Assembly (NCBI RefSeq): GCF_014529945.1
Contig: NZ_JACVFB010000009.1
Location: forward strand, 240,061 to 304,060
DNA length: 64,000 nucleotides
Source: Chitinophaga varians
Lineage (GTDB): Bacteria > Bacteroidota > Bacteroidia > Chitinophagales > Chitinophagaceae
Direction of reading: 5' to 3'
A program made the position numbers and the translations under genes. The notes beneath the pieces were generated by a model, which did no database searches, was not told the DNA's origin, and was given only the letters and a program-made list of their open reading frames with translations. Below, piece after piece: positions 24,945 through 34,279 of the stretch (position 1 is its first letter; every line of letters begins with the position of its first letter).

Positions 24945-25352
24945 TTACGCTGGCCGCTTCATGAATCCGGCCAGGGCAAAAGCCGCCGCCGCCGCGGAGA
25001 ATACGGAAAAGTCGAGCGGCGCTTTGATGCTCCGGGAAAAAGCCATCGCCAGCGCAAACAGTATCAGCAATATGCCACTACCTTGCGCTACCACCCGGGT
25101 TTTGAAGTTGAATAATAAAGCAATGCCGAAAAGCAGCTCAAATGCGGTGGCCACCGCCCCTGCAACGGCTACCAGCGGCGCCGGAAAGCCGGGGAGCAGC
25201 GCCGCGGTGTATTGAAGAAACTTATCCCAGTTGCCCCAGGCGGAATGTGCCGCACCCCACAGACCAAACCGGTCGGCCACTGCGGATAAAAAGCCTGCGC
25301 TGAGGGCTATACGTAAAAACCACACTGTTATTTTCTCTTCTGTGAACTTCAT
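24945..25352 (-). CDS. DoxX family membrane protein
   Basis: A 135-residue protein with four predicted helices and the DoxX-type pattern: RIALSAGFLSAVADRFGLWG after the first helix, a central helix LVAVAGAVATAFELLFGIALL containing the conserved glutamate, and KAPLDFSVFSAAAAAFALA at the end. DoxX-like proteins are small inner-membrane proteins linked in some species to quinone or thiosulfate redox chemistry; the role here is not clear. It lies downstream of the Crp/Fnr gene on the same strand with a 98-nt gap and may be its target. Confidence 0.8.
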   Translation of the reverse strand: MKFTEEKITVWFLRIALSAGFLSAVADRFGLWGAAHSAWGNWDKFLQYTAALLPGFPAPLVAVAGAVATAFELLFGIALLFNFKTRVVAQGSGILLILFALAMAFSRSIKAPLDFSVFSAAAAAFALAGFMKRPA

Positions 25353-25450
25353 AACTGTTTAGATGGATCGTGTTAAGTAATGCAGAACAGTAACAAAGGT
25401 ATCTACCCCTACAGCATTCCTTCTTAAGATAGCTTAAGAAATGAAAAGGC

Positions 25451-26017
25451 TTATGTTTTTCGGATAGTGCTCAGATGTTCAGGGCTGATATCCAGATACG
25501 AAGCCAGCATATATTGAGGCACCCGTTGGGCAAATCCCGGAAAGCGCTGTACGAGATTCAGATAACGGTCTTTGGCGCCCATCTGCATATAAAAATCGTT
25601 CCTGCGCTGGATGGCAATCAGCATGTTCTGCACGATGATCCTGAAAATCCGCTCAAACTTTGGTGCTGACACATATAATGCCTCCAGATCTTCTTTACGG
25701 ACCCTGGCCGTTTCAGTGGGCTCTATCGCCTGGATATATAGTCTGCTGGGACTTTCATGAACAAAACTCTCCATTTGCGTTACCCACCAGTTTTCGATGG
25801 CAAACAGGGTGATCTTCTCTTTCCCGGTATTGTCGATATAATAACTCCGTACCAGTCCTTTCAAAATAAAATATTTGTACCGGCAAACAGCTCCCTGTTC
25901 CAGCAAATGTTCCCGGCGCTCATATGGTTTGTATTCCATGACCGACACCAGCATGTTGAGCTCCGCTTCACTTAACAGGGCGTACCGGCTGAAGTATTTT
26001 TTTAACTGCTCCTCCAT
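25451..26017 (-). CDS. Crp/Fnr family transcriptional regulator
   Basis: A 188-residue cyclic-nucleotide-binding-fold regulator. The N-terminal beta roll (about 25-115) shows HLLEQGAVCRYKYFILKGLVRSYY, typical of the Bacteroidota Crp/Fnr branch that lacks a canonical cAMP pocket. A dimer helix follows (IVQNMLIAIQRRNDFY), then a compact helix-turn-helix at the end (RVPQYMLASYLDISPEHLSTIRK). Such genes often sit beside a DoxX-type or oxidoreductase gene they control, which fits the neighbour. Ligand unknown. Confidence 0.9.
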   Translation of the reverse strand: MEEQLKKYFSRYALLSEAELNMLVSVMEYKPYERREHLLEQGAVCRYKYFILKGLVRSYYIDNTGKEKITLFAIENWWVTQMESFVHESPSRLYIQAIEPTETARVRKEDLEALYVSAPKFERIFRIIVQNMLIAIQRRNDFYMQMGAKDRYLNLVQRFPGFAQRVPQYMLASYLDISPEHLSTIRKT

Positions 26018-26079
26018 GGTGATTTTTAAGGCTGTTTAAATACGAATGAATATTTAAGATATTTTGTTATATTAGAATT

Positions 26080-26436
26080 ATGAAATCCTTTTCTCATTTT
26101 CTGTTGATCCTTGTGCTGGCATATCTGGCCGGTACGGTACTTCCCTGGTGGAGCGTAGCACTGGTGGCTTTTGTGGTTACCCTGGTGCTGCCACTGTCGC
26201 CGGGCAAGTCTTTCTTCAGCGCCTTTCTCTCCGTTTTTATACTGTGGCTCGTGCTCGCATTTTACATGGACGTGCGCAACGATCATCTGCTGGCCAACCG
26301 GATGAGTGAAATGATCCTCAAGGTACGCAGCGCGCCGCTATTGGGCGTGATCAGCGCGTTCATCGGGGCTCTGGTGGCCGGTTTTGCAGCCAGCAGCGCC
26401 GCATTTGTGAGAGCGCCTAAAAAAATAGTTTCCTAG
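26080..26436 (+). CDS. Small hydrophobic membrane protein of unknown function
   Basis: A 118-residue protein with four hydrophobic segments (about 5-22, 24-42, 48-66 and 86-108) and a short basic tail (RAPKKIVS). It is not recognised. It is monocistronic between the divergent Crp/Fnr gene and the DUF5686 gene. Start at the ATG 26080 follows an AT-rich leader. The coding case rests on length, helix pattern and lack of a competing frame. Confidence 0.7.
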   Translation: MKSFSHFLLILVLAYLAGTVLPWWSVALVAFVVTLVLPLSPGKSFFSAFLSVFILWLVLAFYMDVRNDHLLANRMSEMILKVRSAPLLGVISAFIGALVAGFAASSAAFVRAPKKIVS

Positions 26437-26481
26437 CTTATCATGTGCTGTTAAATTTGTGGTAAAACGGTAGGTACTCCA

Positions 26482-26510
26482 TTTGCGTACATACCTGGGA
26501 GTTATTTTTG
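26482..26510 (+). promoter_or_regulatory. Promoter of the DUF5686 gene
   Basis: TTTG at 26482-26485 and TATTTTTG at 26503-26510 are 17 nt apart. The ATG at 26515 is 4 nt after the -7 box, so the transcript would start at or almost at the start codon. Confidence 0.55.
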
Positions 26511-26514
26511 ACAT

Positions 26515-29034
26515 ATGATGAAATACTTACCGACCCTGTTTTTATTCCTGATTACTACGTACTGTGAAGCCGCTACCGTCAAAGGTCTGGTGACCGATGA
26601 CAAAAACAATTCGCTACCCTTTGCCACTGTTCTGATTAAAGGAACTTCTACCGGTACTACCACCAATGCTGCCGGCCAATACCAATTGGACGTCCCCTCC
26701 GGCCAACATACCCTCGTGTGTCAGTATATTGGTTACCGTAAGACAGAAAAAGTGATTCAGGTAGAGGGTACCTCCCAGACCATTAACTTCACCCTGTTGC
26801 CCGTCAACCTTCAGATCAAAGAGGTGGTGGTAAAGGCAGGAGGGGAAGATCCCGCTTATGCGATCATCCGGCAGGCTATCAAAAAAAGAGCTTTCTATCA
26901 GCAGCAGGTAAAAGAATATACCTGTATGTCTTATATCAAAGGTACCATCAATATGACTGGCGCGCCCAACAAGTTTCTGGGCCAAAAAGTCGATAAAGAT
27001 GACATGGGGGTGGACAGTGCCGGCAAAGGCATGGTTTTTCTGTCAGAATCGGTGACTAAAATCTCGTTCCGCATGCCGGACAAACTGAAGCTGGAAGTGA
27101 TCTCTGACCGCAAAAGCGGAGGAGGCTTCGGTATGAGTTTCCCGGCCTTCATCAGCTTTTATGATAACAACGTATCTGCCGTCATTACACAGATGGGGCC
27201 CAGAGGCTATATCTCACCCATCTCCCAAAATGCGTTGTCTTACTATAAATACCGGCTCGAAGGAGAGTTTCAGGAGGACGGCCGTACGGTCAATAGAATA
27301 CGCGTGATACCTAAAAGGAAGCAGGAGCCGCTGTTTTCCGGCTACATCTTCATCACCGACGACGATTGGCGTATTCATAGCACCGATCTGATACTGACCA
27401 GCGAATATCAGCTCGAACTGATGGATACGCTGCGTATCCGTCAAACGCATGTATCGGTGTCCGGTGAGGTATGGCGTATCAAAGATCAGGTGCTGTATAT
27501 GTCATTCAACAAATTCGGCTTCGGCATGAAAGGCAACTTCGTGAATGTATATTCAGACTATAACCTGCAGCCGAATTTTGGGCCGAAGTATTTTGATAAC
27601 ACGTTCATGAAGTACGACTCGGCGTTCGATAAAAAAGAAGCCGTGTATTGGGACAGTATCCGGCCGGTACCGCTGGAGGAGGCCGAATCGCGCGACTACC
27701 ATCAGAAAGACAGTACCGCCCGGGCCAACAGGCTGGCCGCTATGCGGGGCAATACCCTCGATTCGCTGCGTAAAAAACAGAAACGGATAGAAGTGATGGA
27801 TGTGCTGTGGGGCGGTGTTAACCGTAAGCTGTATTTCCGCCGCGACAGCGCCGTTGAATCGCACACCCTTTTTGTGAAAGGGCTGGCGCAGGCTGTTAAA
27901 TATAATACCGTGGAGGGTTTGGCGCTGGCGCTGGAACCGCGGCTACAGTTAAATCTCGGCAAAGAACAGGAACTGAGAATATCTCCGTATATCCGTTATG
28001 GTTTAAGCAATACTCACCTTAATGCTTATACGTTTTTAACCTATAGTGCCAATAGCCGCGTCCGTCAACGCTATGGCCGTAACGATTTTACCATAGGGGG
28101 CGGTAAACGTATCAGCCAGTTTAATCAGGATAACCCGATAGACAATATCGCCAACGAGTTTTATACGCTCGTGCTGAAGGAGAACTACATGAAGCTGTAT
28201 GAGAACTGGTTTGGCCAGTTGCGCTACAGTCGCACGTTTCAGACGAACGACCGCTTAACTGCCGGCGTGCGTTATGAAAGCCGTATACCGGTGGAGAACA
28301 CCACCGATTTTACCTTCTTCAAAAACGATAAAAAGCAGTTTATGCCTAATCATCCTGAGGACCTGGCGCAGACGCCGTTCGACCGCCATCAGGCGTTTAT
28401 TGTGGACCTGAGCTTCCGTTATCAGCCTGGCCAGCAGTTTGTTGAATTGCCGGACCGAAAGATGCCGCTGGGTTCCAAATACCCGACCTTTGAACTGGCC
28501 TACAGCAAAGGGATCCCGAACGTGGCTAACAGTGTGGTGGATTTTGATAAATGGAAACTGTCAGTGTTTGACAATATGAACTTCAAATTGTTTGGAGAGT
28601 TCCGCTACAGGGTTACCGCCGGCGGTTTCTTAAATGATCACAATGTGCAGATACCGGACTTCCAGCATTTCAATGGCAACCAGACTTTTTATAATACCAA
28701 ATACCTGAACAGTTTTCAGCTGGCGCCTTATTACCGCTACAGCACCACCGCACCGTTTTTTGTGACGGCCAATGTGGAACATCATTTCAATGGGCTGCTG
28801 ACCAACAAGGTGCCCTTGTTTAACCGCCTTAAATGGAATCTGGTGGCTGGTTCCAATGCGTTTTATGTAAATGATAAAAACAATTATCTGGAAGCATTCC
28901 TGGGGTTGGAGAATATCCTGAAAGTACTGAGGGTAGATGTGGTAGCTGGTTATCAGAGCCAGGATAATACACGCATAGGTGTCAGAGTGGGAATGGGGGG
29001 CGTGTTCGGTAATTTAATTAAGCTGGACCAGTAG
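26515..29034 (+). CDS. DUF5686 family outer-membrane protein with CarboxypepD_reg-like domain
   Basis: An 839-residue exported protein. The signal peptide is about residues 1-20 (ending TTYCEAA). A CarboxypepD_reg-like domain spans about 22-105 (VKGLVTDDKNNSLPFATVLIKG). The rest matches the DUF5686 layout: AYAIIRQAIKKRAFYQQQVKEYTC early, a middle region with YIFITDDDWRIHSTDLILTS, and a C-terminal half rich in amphipathic beta strands ending RIGVRVGMGGVFGNLIKLDQ, consistent with an outer-membrane barrel. Function unknown. A second ATG directly follows the first (26518). Confidence 0.85.
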   Translation: MMKYLPTLFLFLITTYCEAATVKGLVTDDKNNSLPFATVLIKGTSTGTTTNAAGQYQLDVPSGQHTLVCQYIGYRKTEKVIQVEGTSQTINFTLLPVNLQIKEVVVKAGGEDPAYAIIRQAIKKRAFYQQQVKEYTCMSYIKGTINMTGAPNKFLGQKVDKDDMGVDSAGKGMVFLSESVTKISFRMPDKLKLEVISDRKSGGGFGMSFPAFISFYDNNVSAVITQMGPRGYISPISQNALSYYKYRLEGEFQEDGRTVNRIRVIPKRKQEPLFSGYIFITDDDWRIHSTDLILTSEYQLELMDTLRIRQTHVSVSGEVWRIKDQVLYMSFNKFGFGMKGNFVNVYSDYNLQPNFGPKYFDNTFMKYDSAFDKKEAVYWDSIRPVPLEEAESRDYHQKDSTARANRLAAMRGNTLDSLRKKQKRIEVMDVLWGGVNRKLYFRRDSAVESHTLFVKGLAQAVKYNTVEGLALALEPRLQLNLGKEQELRISPYIRYGLSNTHLNAYTFLTYSANSRVRQRYGRNDFTIGGGKRISQFNQDNPIDNIANEFYTLVLKENYMKLYENWFGQLRYSRTFQTNDRLTAGVRYESRIPVENTTDFTFFKNDKKQFMPNHPEDLAQTPFDRHQAFIVDLSFRYQPGQQFVELPDRKMPLGSKYPTFELAYSKGIPNVANSVVDFDKWKLSVFDNMNFKLFGEFRYRVTAGGFLNDHNVQIPDFQHFNGNQTFYNTKYLNSFQLAPYYRYSTTAPFFVTANVEHHFNGLLTNKVPLFNRLKWNLVAGSNAFYVNDKNNYLEAFLGLENILKVLRVDVVAGYQSQDNTRIGVRVGMGGVFGNLIKLDQ

Positions 29035-29047
29035 GAGCGTAGACAAC

Positions 29048-29113
29048 ATATTTGGTTATTTGGATTGGCCTTTATCGGGGAAAACAAATAACCAAATATC
29101 CAAATAACCAAAT
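29048..29113. repeat. Intergenic inverted repeat, TTTGGTTATTTG family
   Basis: ATATTTGGTTATTTG (29048-29062) is complementary to CAAATAACCAAATAT (29085-29099), and a second right-hand unit CAAATAACCAAAT follows at 29101-29113. It lies directly after the DUF5686 gene and before the convergent 36-codon gene. The rest of the 29035-29490 stretch holds that small gene and AT-rich DNA. Confidence 0.75.
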
Positions 29114-29134
29114 TTTCGATGTCTTCTTCATAGC

Positions 29135-29245
29135 CTATCTCTTTTTGCTTCTCATTTCCTTGCGTTCATCGAAGAAGTAAGCCAGCAATCTGTAGACCCA
29201 GATGCCAACGATAGCGTACATAAAGTAAGTAAGGTAAATACTCAT
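29135..29245 (-). CDS. 36-residue single-helix membrane microprotein
   Basis: A small gene below usual ORF cut-offs. The product begins MSIYLTYFMYAIVGIWVYRL, has one hydrophobic helix (about residues 2-25), and ends in a very basic tail (DERKEMRSKKR), the classic positive-inside pattern of a membrane microprotein. A TATCTTTG box on the minus strand at 29330-29337 could drive it, with a leader of about 80 nt. No family recognised. The pattern of hydrophobic helix plus charged tail is unlikely by chance, but conservation has not been tested. Confidence 0.6.
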   Translation of the reverse strand: MSIYLTYFMYAIVGIWVYRLLAYFFDERKEMRSKKR

Positions 29246-29490
29246 AACATAACATTTTCGGGTTAATCAATTTTTTGTCAGAACGATATTTTCAAAAAGG
29301 GTGCCAACTCGGGGTTCGTAACGTTGCAACAAAGATATATACAATAAATATCAAATAGTTATAAATCCATAAATAAATTTTTCACACTTTGTGAACATTT
29401 GGCAGTGACCGTGTGTTGTAAAATTGATACTCAACCAGATACACTTTTTGTGGATTTTATCACACTGAAGTGGGATTTTGACCATTACCC

Positions 29491-29712
29491 ATGAAAACCA
29501 ATGCAATGAAAAAAATAGCCTGGACTGCCTTAGTAGCGGGCATCTTGTTAGCCGCCGCTGCTTACATCACCGAAATCAACGACCTGCCCGGCGCAGTAGA
29601 ATTACGGACATTTGGATTTATCGGTTATATATTGATTATCAGTGCGGTTGCCTGGTTTTTGCTTCGCCGTCTATACGAATGGGACAAGAAGACGGAAGCG
29701 CCCCGGGCGTAA
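29491..29712 (+). CDS. Small two-helix membrane protein of unknown function
   Basis: A 73-residue protein with two membrane helices (about 8-26 and 41-59) separated by a short polar loop (EINDLPGAVELRT), and a charged tail (RRLYEWDKKTEAPRA). Not recognised. Starts at 29491 or at the internal ATG 29506 (MKKIAWTAL) are both possible. An overlapping frame starting at 29478 lacks these features and is taken as a shadow. Confidence 0.65.
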   Translation: MKTNAMKKIAWTALVAGILLAAAAYITEINDLPGAVELRTFGFIGYILIISAVAWFLLRRLYEWDKKTEAPRA

Positions 29713-29805
29713 AAACAAAGAAAACTGACGACTGTTTTGTGTGATCTATTAACCCCAACCCGCTGTTTCCCATGCATTTCCGCTCCGTTTCCCGCCAGAT
29801 TTGCC

Positions 29806-29813
29806 TATCTTTG
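29806..29813 (+). promoter_or_regulatory. trhO promoter (-7 element)
   Basis: TATCTTTG at 29806-29813 matches TAnnTTTG. It would leave a leader of about 120 nt before the trhO start codon, in which I see no clear structure. Confidence 0.5.
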
Positions 29814-29937
29814 CGCAGCCTGACAAAAAACAGGTTTCATTGACATTCTTTTAAGACAAATCGATCAACCACCTGGAAGGACCAGGGTATGATTGAAATT
29901 TTGTTCACAAGGCAAGTGTCCTAAAAATTTCAAACAA

Positions 29938-30954
29938 ATGGTATTACACAACAGAGTCTCTGCAGATGAGCTCAGGAAGCGGCTATTGCAGGAAACATTT
30001 AAGCGCGTCACTATCTCCTTTTATCAGTACGCGAAGATTGAAGACCCACAGGCTTTCCGCGACCAACTCTACGAGTCCCTTTTTAAACTGGACGTTTTTG
30101 GACGTATCTACGTGGCCCATGAAGGCATCAATGCGCAGATCAGCGTGCCGGAACATCATTTTGAAGCCTTCCGTGAGACGCTCTATGCGATCGATTTCCT
30201 GAACGGTATCCGCCTGAACATTGCGGTAGACGATGACGGAAAATCATTCTTCGTCCTTAAAATCAAAGTGCGGGAAAAAATCGTGGCCGATGGTATTGAA
30301 GATCCCACCTTCGACATGGCCAACCGCGGCAGGTATGTAGATGCCCAGGCATTTAATACGCTCACGGACGATCCGGAAACGGTGATCGTGGACATGCGTA
30401 ACCACTACGAATATGAAGTCGGACATTTTGACGGTGCCATCGAAGTACCGTCGGATACTTTCCGCGATCAGCTGCCTATGGCGGTTGACATGCTGAAAGA
30501 TCAGAAAGACAAAAATATCATCATGTACTGCACCGGGGGAATCCGCTGTGAGAAAGCATCTGCGTACATGTTGCACCATGGGTTCAAAAATGTTTTCCAC
30601 CTTGAAGGGGGGATTATTGAATACACCAACAAAGCCAAACAACAGGGACTTCCTGTTAAATTTAAAGGCAAAAATTTTGTTTTCGATGACCGTCTGGGGG
30701 AGAGAATAAGTGAGGATATTATTAGCCAATGTCATCAATGTGGGGAACCTTGTGATACCCACACCAACTGTTTAAATGACGGCTGTCACCTTTTATTTAT
30801 TCAATGTGAGTCCTGTGCCACAAAATACAATGGCTGCTGTAGCGATGCCTGCAAAGAAGTACATGCATTACCGGAGGAAGAAAAAGCAGCCCTGCGTAAG
30901 GGCGTAGACAAAGGACTTATGTTCAACAAATCCCGCAGGAAAAGAATAAAATAA
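29938..30954 (+). CDS. trhO: tRNA uridine(34) hydroxylase TrhO (rhodanese-like, YceA family)
   Basis: A 338-residue protein that installs the hydroxyl group in 5-hydroxyuridine at the tRNA wobble position in an O2-dependent manner. An acylphosphatase-like N-terminal domain (about 1-105, RVTISFYQYAKIEDPQAFRD, GRIYVAHEGINAQIS) is followed by a rhodanese domain (about 125-230) with the active-site loop YCTGGIRCEKAS and then a Cys-rich C-terminal region (CHQCGEPCDTHTNC, CESCATKYNGCCSDAC). The start at 29938 (MVLHNRVS) agrees with the family's N-terminus; the frame is open further upstream but without a conserved start. Confidence 0.93.
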   Translation: MVLHNRVSADELRKRLLQETFKRVTISFYQYAKIEDPQAFRDQLYESLFKLDVFGRIYVAHEGINAQISVPEHHFEAFRETLYAIDFLNGIRLNIAVDDDGKSFFVLKIKVREKIVADGIEDPTFDMANRGRYVDAQAFNTLTDDPETVIVDMRNHYEYEVGHFDGAIEVPSDTFRDQLPMAVDMLKDQKDKNIIMYCTGGIRCEKASAYMLHHGFKNVFHLEGGIIEYTNKAKQQGLPVKFKGKNFVFDDRLGERISEDIISQCHQCGEPCDTHTNCLNDGCHLLFIQCESCATKYNGCCSDACKEVHALPEEEKAALRKGVDKGLMFNKSRRKRIK

Positions 30955-30960
30955 AAAAAA

Positions 30961-30992
30961 CCGCCCCGCGTGGTTTCCTCTCGGCAGGGCGG
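30961..30992 (+). terminator. First hairpin after trhO
   Basis: CCGCCC at 30961-30966 pairs with GGGCGG at 30987-30992. It lies 6 nt after the stop codon. It is weaker than the second hairpin at 31020. Confidence 0.5.
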
Positions 30993-31019
30993 AGTAGATA
31001 TAATTATAAAATCAGTATG

Positions 31020-31050
31020 GGCCGGACCGTCGTCCGGCCTTTTCCTTTTT
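31020..31050 (+). terminator. Rho-independent terminator downstream of trhO
   Basis: GGCCGGAC (31020-31027) and GTCCGGCC (31032-31039) form a perfect 8-bp GC-rich stem with loop CGTC, followed by TTTTCCTTTTT. Confidence 0.8.
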
Positions 31051-31133
31051 CATAACCATTCTATCAACCTATATGCGAACTAAAAGTTGATCATCTCCCG
31101 GTTAATCATTCGCCGGAAGGCGATATAATATCT

Positions 31134-34100
31134 TTATTCGATGGCTGTCTTATTTCTGTACGCCCGGTAAAAAATAATCGGGAATACCAGCAATGTCAAT
31201 ACGGTTGCCGTGATCAAACCTCCAATCACCACAATGGCCAACGGCTTCTGTGTTTCTGAACCAATACCGTGTGAAAGCGCTGCGGGCACAAGGCCTATGG
31301 CTGCCATCAACGCTGTCATCACTACCGGCCGGATACGGCTCTGAACACCCAGCTTAATCGCCTCATTCAGATCGATTTTCGCCTGCAGGTTTTTATGGAA
31401 CACTGAAATCAGAATAACACCATTCTGGATACAGATACCAAACAGGGCAATAAATCCTACGCCGGCAGAAATGCCGAAGTTCATACCTGTAACGTGCAAA
31501 GCGAGAATTCCCCCTATTAATGCGAAAGGAACATTCATTAAAACCAGTCCGGCATCCTTCACACTGCCCAGCATAATAAACAGCACCATAAAAATGGCAA
31601 CAAGGCTGATAGGCACTACCTGTCCGAGTCTTTGGGTGGCGCGCACCTGGTTTTCGAACTCACCGGTCCAGCCTACACTGTACCCTTTAGGCAGTTTAAT
31701 TACTTTATTAATTTTTTGCTGCGCTTCGCTGATGGTGGAACCAAGGTCACGGTCACGCACGGAAAACTTGATACCGATGAAACGTTTATTGAGATCGCGG
31801 TAAATAAATGCCGGTCCTGTAATGGTCCTGATCTCCGCGATTTCTTTCAGCGGCACCTTGTTGTTATTGATCGTTGGCACCATCAGATTGGCCAGGTCTT
31901 CCTCGTTTTTGCGGTAGTTGGCATCATAACGGATACGGATATCGAATTTTTTCTCGCCTTCATACAGCTGCGTGGCGGTCTTACCACCAATGGCCATTTC
32001 AATCACGGCTTGTGCATCGCCGGTAGACACGCCATACTGGGCCATCTTGTTGTTGTCCAGGTCAATGCTCATCTCTGGCTGACCGATATTGCGTATTACG
32101 CCGAGGTCTTTGATACCGGGCACTGTCTTCAGCTGGGTAATCACCTGCTGGGACAAAGATTCCAGTTGAGACAGGTCGGCGCCGTATATTTTCACACCAT
32201 TGGCGGCTTTAAAGCCGGCCACGGCTTCTGATACGTTGTCGCTGATAGGCTGGGAGAAGTTGAGTATGATGCCCGGGTATTTTTTTAACCGGCCTTCCAT
32301 CTGCGAAATCAGTTCATCCTGCGTGATCTTGCGTTTCCATTCATCTTTAGGCAACAGGTCTACCTGATATTGTACAAAATAAAATCCGTTCGGGTCGGTA
32401 CCGTCGTTGGAACGGCCTACCTGCGACAGTACTCTTTTTACTTCAGGGAAACCGCCCAAATCCTCGCGGATGCTATGCGCCATGCGGGTGCTCTCGGTAA
32501 GCGACATACTCATCGGCAGCTCTGTGGTTACCCAGAGCGAACCTTCATTGAGCTGTGGCAGGAACTCAGTGCCCAGGAACTTGGCAGACAGGAAGGTCAC
32601 TACCATAAACGCCAGCGCACAGGTAAGGCTCAGGCGTTTGTTACGGTAAGTCCAGTTGAATCCGCTGGTAACGATGCGGTCAAAGAAGTTTACCACAAAG
32701 TTGTTCTTCTCCTTCACGTTTTTGTTGAGCAGGATAGAACAGAGTACAGGCACCAGCGTTAGGGTGAACAACAGGGCGCCTAACAGAGCAAAACCCAGTG
32801 TCCACGCCAGCGGAGAGAACATTTTTCCTTCCACCTTCTGGAAAGAGAAGATGGGTATCAGGGAGATAATAATGATCAGTTTGGAGAAGAAAATGGCTTT
32901 GGCGAGCTCTCCACCGGTTTGTTTGATCCATCCCAGCTTGGCCATCTTGTTGAACCGCTCCATGCCGTATTTATGGGCTTTATGGTCCAGCATAACGAAG
33001 ATCCCTTCCACCATTACCACGGCACCGTCTATGATGATACCGAAGTCGATGGCGCCCATAGACAGCAGGTTAGCGCTCATGCCCTTAATACGCAGGCACA
33101 TGAAGGCAAACAGCAGCGCCAGCGGGATGATGATAGATACGATCACCGTCGTGCGCCAGTCGGCCATGAAAATAAATACGATCACGGTCACGAAAATGAT
33201 CCCTTCCGCGAGGTTGTGCATCACCGTATGGGTACAGAACTCCATCAGGTTATCACGGTCGTAGAAGGTTTCCATTTTGATATCTTCCGGCAGTACGGTT
33301 TCGTTCAGCTCCTTTAGTTTATCCTTCAGGCGTTTGAGCACTTCGGAAGGGTTTTCTCCTTTACGCATTACCACGATGCCTTCCACGAGGTCGTCGGCTT
33401 TATCAAGGCCTACCTGTCCCACACGCGGGGCGGAGGATTCATGTACATTGGCGAGGTCTTTTACCAGCAGTGGCACGCCGTTGATGTTCTGCACAATGAT
33501 GTTCTGGATATCGGAGATGCTGTTAAGCAGGCCGATACCGCGTACCACATAGGCCTGACCGTTTTTCTCGATCACATCGCCGCCAACGTTCACGTTGCTT
33601 TTGGTCACCACCTGATAGAGTTCCAGCGGGGTGATATCGTATTTGGCGAGGCGTACGGGGTCCGCTGAAATTTCATAGATCTTTTCCTGTCCGCCAAATG
33701 CCACTACGTCTGCTACGCCGGGCACGCTGCGTATCTGCCGGTCGATGACCCAGTTTTGCCAGGTCAGCAGATCACGGGAATCGCGTTTGTTGCTTTTCAG
33801 ATAATAACGGAAGATTTCCCCGGTAGGGCCGTAGGGTGGCTGTACCTCCGGTTCTGCACCTTCCGGCAGACCAAGGCCAGCCAGCATATTGTTTACCTGC
33901 TGGCGCGCGAAGAAGTCTTCCACATCATCTTCGAAGATGATTTTTACAACGGAAAGGCCGAACATCGTTACAGAACGTACGCTGGTCTTGCGTTGTACGG
34001 CATTCATCGACACTTCGATGGGCAGGGTCACAAAACGCTCCACTTCCTGGGCGCTGCGACCGTTCCATTTGGTAACGATGACAATTTGTGTATTGGTAAC

Positions 34101-34232
34101 GTCGGGAAACGCTTCGATGGGTGTGTGCAGGAATGAAAATACGCCTGCAATGATCAGTACGATCACACCGATAAAAACAAAGAGTTTGTTTTTGAGCGAA
34201 AAAGCGACAATATTTCTGATGAATTTATTCAT
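31134..34232 (-). CDS. CusA/CzcA family heavy-metal efflux RND transporter
   Basis: A 1032-residue inner-membrane RND pump with 12 helices and two large periplasmic loops. It starts with a helix (FVFIGVIVLIIAGVFSFLHT), then PIEAFPDVTNTQIVIVTKWNGRSAQEVERFVTLP, a family signature. TM4 carries IDFGIIIDGAVVMVEG, with acidic residues in the place of the proton relay. Periplasmic methionines are modest in number, so the choice between Cu/Ag and Co/Zn/Cd cannot be made. It exports metal with the adaptor and TolC-like channel encoded just upstream (47 nt from the adaptor gene). Last gene of a five-gene minus-strand operon. Confidence 0.95.
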   Translation of the reverse strand: MNKFIRNIVAFSLKNKLFVFIGVIVLIIAGVFSFLHTPIEAFPDVTNTQIVIVTKWNGRSAQEVERFVTLPIEVSMNAVQRKTSVRSVTMFGLSVVKIIFEDDVEDFFARQQVNNMLAGLGLPEGAEPEVQPPYGPTGEIFRYYLKSNKRDSRDLLTWQNWVIDRQIRSVPGVADVVAFGGQEKIYEISADPVRLAKYDITPLELYQVVTKSNVNVGGDVIEKNGQAYVVRGIGLLNSISDIQNIIVQNINGVPLLVKDLANVHESSAPRVGQVGLDKADDLVEGIVVMRKGENPSEVLKRLKDKLKELNETVLPEDIKMETFYDRDNLMEFCTHTVMHNLAEGIIFVTVIVFIFMADWRTTVIVSIIIPLALLFAFMCLRIKGMSANLLSMGAIDFGIIIDGAVVMVEGIFVMLDHKAHKYGMERFNKMAKLGWIKQTGGELAKAIFFSKLIIIISLIPIFSFQKVEGKMFSPLAWTLGFALLGALLFTLTLVPVLCSILLNKNVKEKNNFVVNFFDRIVTSGFNWTYRNKRLSLTCALAFMVVTFLSAKFLGTEFLPQLNEGSLWVTTELPMSMSLTESTRMAHSIREDLGGFPEVKRVLSQVGRSNDGTDPNGFYFVQYQVDLLPKDEWKRKITQDELISQMEGRLKKYPGIILNFSQPISDNVSEAVAGFKAANGVKIYGADLSQLESLSQQVITQLKTVPGIKDLGVIRNIGQPEMSIDLDNNKMAQYGVSTGDAQAVIEMAIGGKTATQLYEGEKKFDIRIRYDANYRKNEEDLANLMVPTINNNKVPLKEIAEIRTITGPAFIYRDLNKRFIGIKFSVRDRDLGSTISEAQQKINKVIKLPKGYSVGWTGEFENQVRATQRLGQVVPISLVAIFMVLFIMLGSVKDAGLVLMNVPFALIGGILALHVTGMNFGISAGVGFIALFGICIQNGVILISVFHKNLQAKIDLNEAIKLGVQSRIRPVVMTALMAAIGLVPAALSHGIGSETQKPLAIVVIGGLITATVLTLLVFPIIFYRAYRNKTAIE

Positions 34233-34279
34233 AATTCCTCTTCTTTAGAGCCAGGCTGGTGTTTCATGCCATGACATAC

